Positions 21,947-23,695 of a stretch of 23,695 bases of DNA are shown in pieces. The stretch lies in the NCBI GenBank assembly GCA_020025715.1, contig JAHHRQ010000027.1:1-23695 (forward strand), in the 5' to 3' direction. The notes below the pieces were generated by a model that saw only the letters and a program-made list of their open reading frames with translations, was not told where the DNA came from and made no database searches. This DNA comes from Oscillospiraceae bacterium (GTDB taxonomy: Bacteria > Bacillota > Clostridia > Oscillospirales > Oscillospiraceae). Within the stretch, counting starts at the first letter, position 1, and each line of letters opens with the position of its first letter. The position numbers were made by a program, and so were the translations under genes.

Positions 21947-23212
21947 ATGGATTCTGAAAAGAAGAAATTTTACGGTTGGACCATAGTAGTTTCTCTTTGG
22001 ATAATTTACTTTCTGAACGTAGGCTTTCCAATGTACGGAGGTCAAACCGTTAATACCTTTATGGCAGATGAGATGGGCTTTAACCGTACCATTCTCGGCA
22101 CAGGTTTTGCCCTGTTCAATCTGTTTCAGGGACTCCCCGGCCCGCTTATAGGATACACCATTCAGAAAAAAGGCAGCCGTTTTTGCCTTGCCATCGGTTC
22201 AGCTCTTATACTAATAGCGGCTGTAATGATGGGTTATGTTGTAAAAAATGAGTGGATGTTTCTACTGGTATTCGGCATTATTGCCGGTGTCGGAGTTGGC
22301 TTTGGCACAGTTGTACCTGTACAGACTACAATTACTCAATGGTTTGATCGAAAGCGTTCCCGTGCAATGGCAATTACTCTTACCGCTTCCGGTTTCGGCG
22401 GATTCATTGCTGCTCCCCTGCTTACAAAGGTTCTTTCCGGCAGCGGCAAATGGAATAATTGCTGGCTGGTAGTTGCAGGTGCAGCACTTATTGCACTGCT
22501 TATTGACCTGATTTTTATTAAAAATAGACCTTCTGATATAGGCCAGATTCCTGACGGTCAGACAGCAGCTCCGGACATGGTAAAGGCAGAGGGTGCGAAA
22601 CCGAAATTCAAAGCCTATAATACTGATGAAGACTGGACAGTTAAGGAAGCTCTTAAAAATCCCACGTGCTGGGTAGTATTACTGGCGGCAATCGGTCTGT
22701 ATATTCCTTACATGATGCTTATAAGTCATGGCATAGCCTGCCTTACAGACAGCGGTATCAGCGGAGAAACTGCGGCATTTTCTATGAGTCTTGTTACAGT
22801 AACAAGCATCGTCGGCAGACTTTTAGGCGGCGAGCTTTGCAACAGAATGCCTGCAAGATACGTATGGGCAGGTGCGCTGACAGTTCTACTTGTTGGTGTA
22901 TTGAGTCTGATGTTTGCTTCCGGCACTGTAATGATGGTAGTATATGCTGTATGCACAGGAATAGGTTTCGGCTGCGCATTCGTATGTATGCCGATCGTTT
23001 ATTCAAGCTACTTCGGTGCCAAAATATACGGAAGTCTTTTTGGCACTCTTTTCCCGATTATCACCATTGCTTCATCTGCATCACCTGCACTGGCAGGAAA
23101 GCTGTTTGATATGACCGGCAGTTATACTTCGGCATTCATTGTGGTCATTGCTTTTAACGTGCTGGGTATTCTCGGAATACTTTTTGCAAAACCTCCCAGG
23201 AAAAAAGCATAA
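21947..23212 (+). CDS. MFS transporter, OFA (oxalate/formate antiporter-like) family
   Basis: A 421-residue major facilitator with about twelve hydrophobic helices. The N-terminus (KKFYGWTIVVSLWIIYFLNV) and the loop after helix 4 (VPVQTTITQWFDRKRSRAMA) are typical of OFA/monocarboxylate-type transporters. A cytoplasmic central loop of about 45 residues precedes WTVKEALKNPTCWVVLLAAIGL. It probably carries an organic anion, namely the substrate or product of the accessory pathway. I chose ATG at 21947, 7 bases after GAGG. A frame from 21926 would start on the VOC stop (TAATG) without a ribosome site. Last gene of the operon, followed by a terminator. Confidence 0.9.
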   Translation: MDSEKKKFYGWTIVVSLWIIYFLNVGFPMYGGQTVNTFMADEMGFNRTILGTGFALFNLFQGLPGPLIGYTIQKKGSRFCLAIGSALILIAAVMMGYVVKNEWMFLLVFGIIAGVGVGFGTVVPVQTTITQWFDRKRSRAMAITLTASGFGGFIAAPLLTKVLSGSGKWNNCWLVVAGAALIALLIDLIFIKNRPSDIGQIPDGQTAAPDMVKAEGAKPKFKAYNTDEDWTVKEALKNPTCWVVLLAAIGLYIPYMMLISHGIACLTDSGISGETAAFSMSLVTVTSIVGRLLGGELCNRMPARYVWAGALTVLLVGVLSLMFASGTVMMVVYAVCTGIGFGCAFVCMPIVYSSYFGAKIYGSLFGTLFPIITIASSASPALAGKLFDMTGSYTSAFIVVIAFNVLGILGILFAKPPRKKA

Positions 23213-23232
23213 GATAATAACATAAGAATTGT

Positions 23233-23272
23233 AATAGCCAGGCGAACATAAAATGTTCATCTGGCTATTTTA
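23233..23272 (+). terminator. intrinsic terminator of the ene-reductase operon
   Basis: AATAGCCAG and GAACAT (23233-23249) pair with ATGTTC and CTGGCTATT (23253-23269), with a 2-base internal mismatch and an AAA loop. It is followed by TTAC and lies about 20 bases after the transporter stop. Confidence 0.8.
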
Positions 23273-23309
23273 CTATATAAACAGAGTTGATTACTGAAAA
23301 TCTGCTTTG

Positions 23310-23344
23310 CAAAATAAAATTACGGAGAAGCTCAGGCTTCCCCG
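23310..23344 (-). terminator. intrinsic terminator of the SASP gene
   Basis: CGGAGAAGC (23323-23331) pairs with GCTTCCCCG (23336-23344), with one A-C mismatch and loop TCAG. On the minus strand it is followed by TAATTTTATTTTG. It lies about 30 bases after the SASP stop. Confidence 0.75.
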
Positions 23345-23374
23345 CAATTATTTCTTAAGCTTTTCGGTTTTGTC

Positions 23375-23575
23375 TTACTTCAGGCCGTTCTCGTAGGCTT
23401 CGATCATCTTTCTGACCATCTGGCCGCCGACGGAACCTGCCTGACGGCTGGTAAGGTCACCGTTGTAACCGTTCTTAAGGTTTACGCCAACCTCAGAAGC
23501 GGCTTCCATCTTGAACTTATCCATAGCTTCACGAGCTGCGGGGTTTACGAGATTGTTACTGGATTTAGTAGACAT
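23375..23575 (-). CDS. alpha/beta-type small acid-soluble spore protein
   Basis: A 66-residue SASP that coats and protects spore DNA. The signature is clear: PAAREAMDKFKMEAASEVGV (KMEAASE matches the site cut by the GPR germination protease in form), then NGYNGDLTSRQAGSVGGQMV and RKMIEAYENGLK. I chose ATG at 23575, 8 bases after AAGGAGA. Longer in-frame starts lie on or upstream of that ribosome site. About 70 bases upstream on the minus strand, GCATA (23647-23643) could be a SigG/SigF -35, but the expected CATnnTA -10 is not convincing. Single-gene unit with a terminator. Confidence 0.95.
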   Translation of the reverse strand: MSTKSSNNLVNPAAREAMDKFKMEAASEVGVNLKNGYNGDLTSRQAGSVGGQMVRKMIEAYENGLK

Positions 23576-23695
23576 AAAATGCATCTCCTTAAATTTTCTT
23601 TGGGTTTCTGCCCGCATTTATCTTCTGCTTATGGCGAATATATATGCGAAGAAAAAAATAGCAAAATTCTCAAGAAAAGGTAAACGCAGAAAATG

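Noticed and set aside
17816..23212. Identity with the bile-acid 7alpha-dehydroxylation (bai) operon
   Set aside because: Only the flavin ene-reductase resembles BaiCD/BaiH; no BaiB ligase, BaiE dehydratase, BaiF CoA-transferase or BaiA dehydrogenase is present, and BaiG-type transport is not specifically indicated.
23576..23695. SigG promoter for the SASP gene
   Set aside because: A GCATA -35 candidate is present, but the -10 at the right spacing matches the consensus poorly.
1..23695. CRISPR arrays, tRNA/rRNA genes, insertion sequences, prophage genes, attachment sites
   Set aside because: No repeat-spacer pattern, cloverleaf, transposase, integrase or long terminal repeat was seen on either strand.

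Overview
The window looks like chromosomal DNA of an anaerobic, endospore-forming Clostridia-class Firmicute, probably a gut member of the Oscillospiraceae or a related family. The spore evidence is a complete spoIIIAA-AH operon behind a good SigE-type promoter and an alpha/beta-type SASP gene. Strong AGGAGG ribosome sites and moderate GC with AT-rich intergenic regions also fit. No RNA gene, CRISPR array or insertion sequence was seen.

Region 1 (1-3812, + strand) is the end of a hexuronate operon: the 3' part of 6-phosphogluconate dehydrogenase (gnd), SDR-type fructuronate reductase (uxuB), a LarA-superfamily nickel-dependent 2-epimerase, and glucuronate isomerase (uxaC), closed by a strong terminator. 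The set suggests glucuronate -> fructuronate -> mannonate -> (LarA-like C2 epimerisation) gluconate -> (kinase not in window) 6-phosphogluconate -> ribulose-5-phosphate. This would bypass mannonate dehydratase and KDG; neither gene is visible here.

Region 2 (3811-7080) is an AraC-family regulator divergent from a GPH-type sugar/hexuronide symporter and an intact alpha/beta-hydrolase (esterase). Between them lie three phased ATAGTAT repeats and a perfect 21-bp inverted repeat. Region 3 (7081-7989) holds a YccF membrane protein and about 370 bases with no convincing gene.

Region 4 (7990-12457, - strand) is spoIIIAA-AH, encoding the forespore-mother cell channel assembly. Genes are overlapping or nearly so; the SigE-type promoter lies back to back with a SigA-type promoter for an unrecognised three-helix membrane protein (12526-13005). 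Region 5 (13059-16762, - strand) is VanZ, a motif-degenerate P1B-type ATPase, a nitroreductase-family protein and an HAD hydrolase, probably one operon.

Region 6 (16888-23275) is a MarR regulator divergent from a four-gene accessory operon: a TMADH/BaiCD/BaiH-type flavin + [4Fe-4S] ene-reductase, an alpha/beta-hydrolase-fold protein lacking both nucleophile and catalytic histidine, a two-domain VOC protein lacking its metal-ligand histidines, and an OFA-type MFS transporter. It resembles an aerobic aromatic-cleavage cassette, but the missing residues argue for reductive or isomerising transformation of an imported unsaturated compound such as a plant phenolic or steroid-like molecule. This cassette and the LarA-linked hexuronate operon are the two most interesting parts. 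The window ends with an SASP gene on the minus strand.
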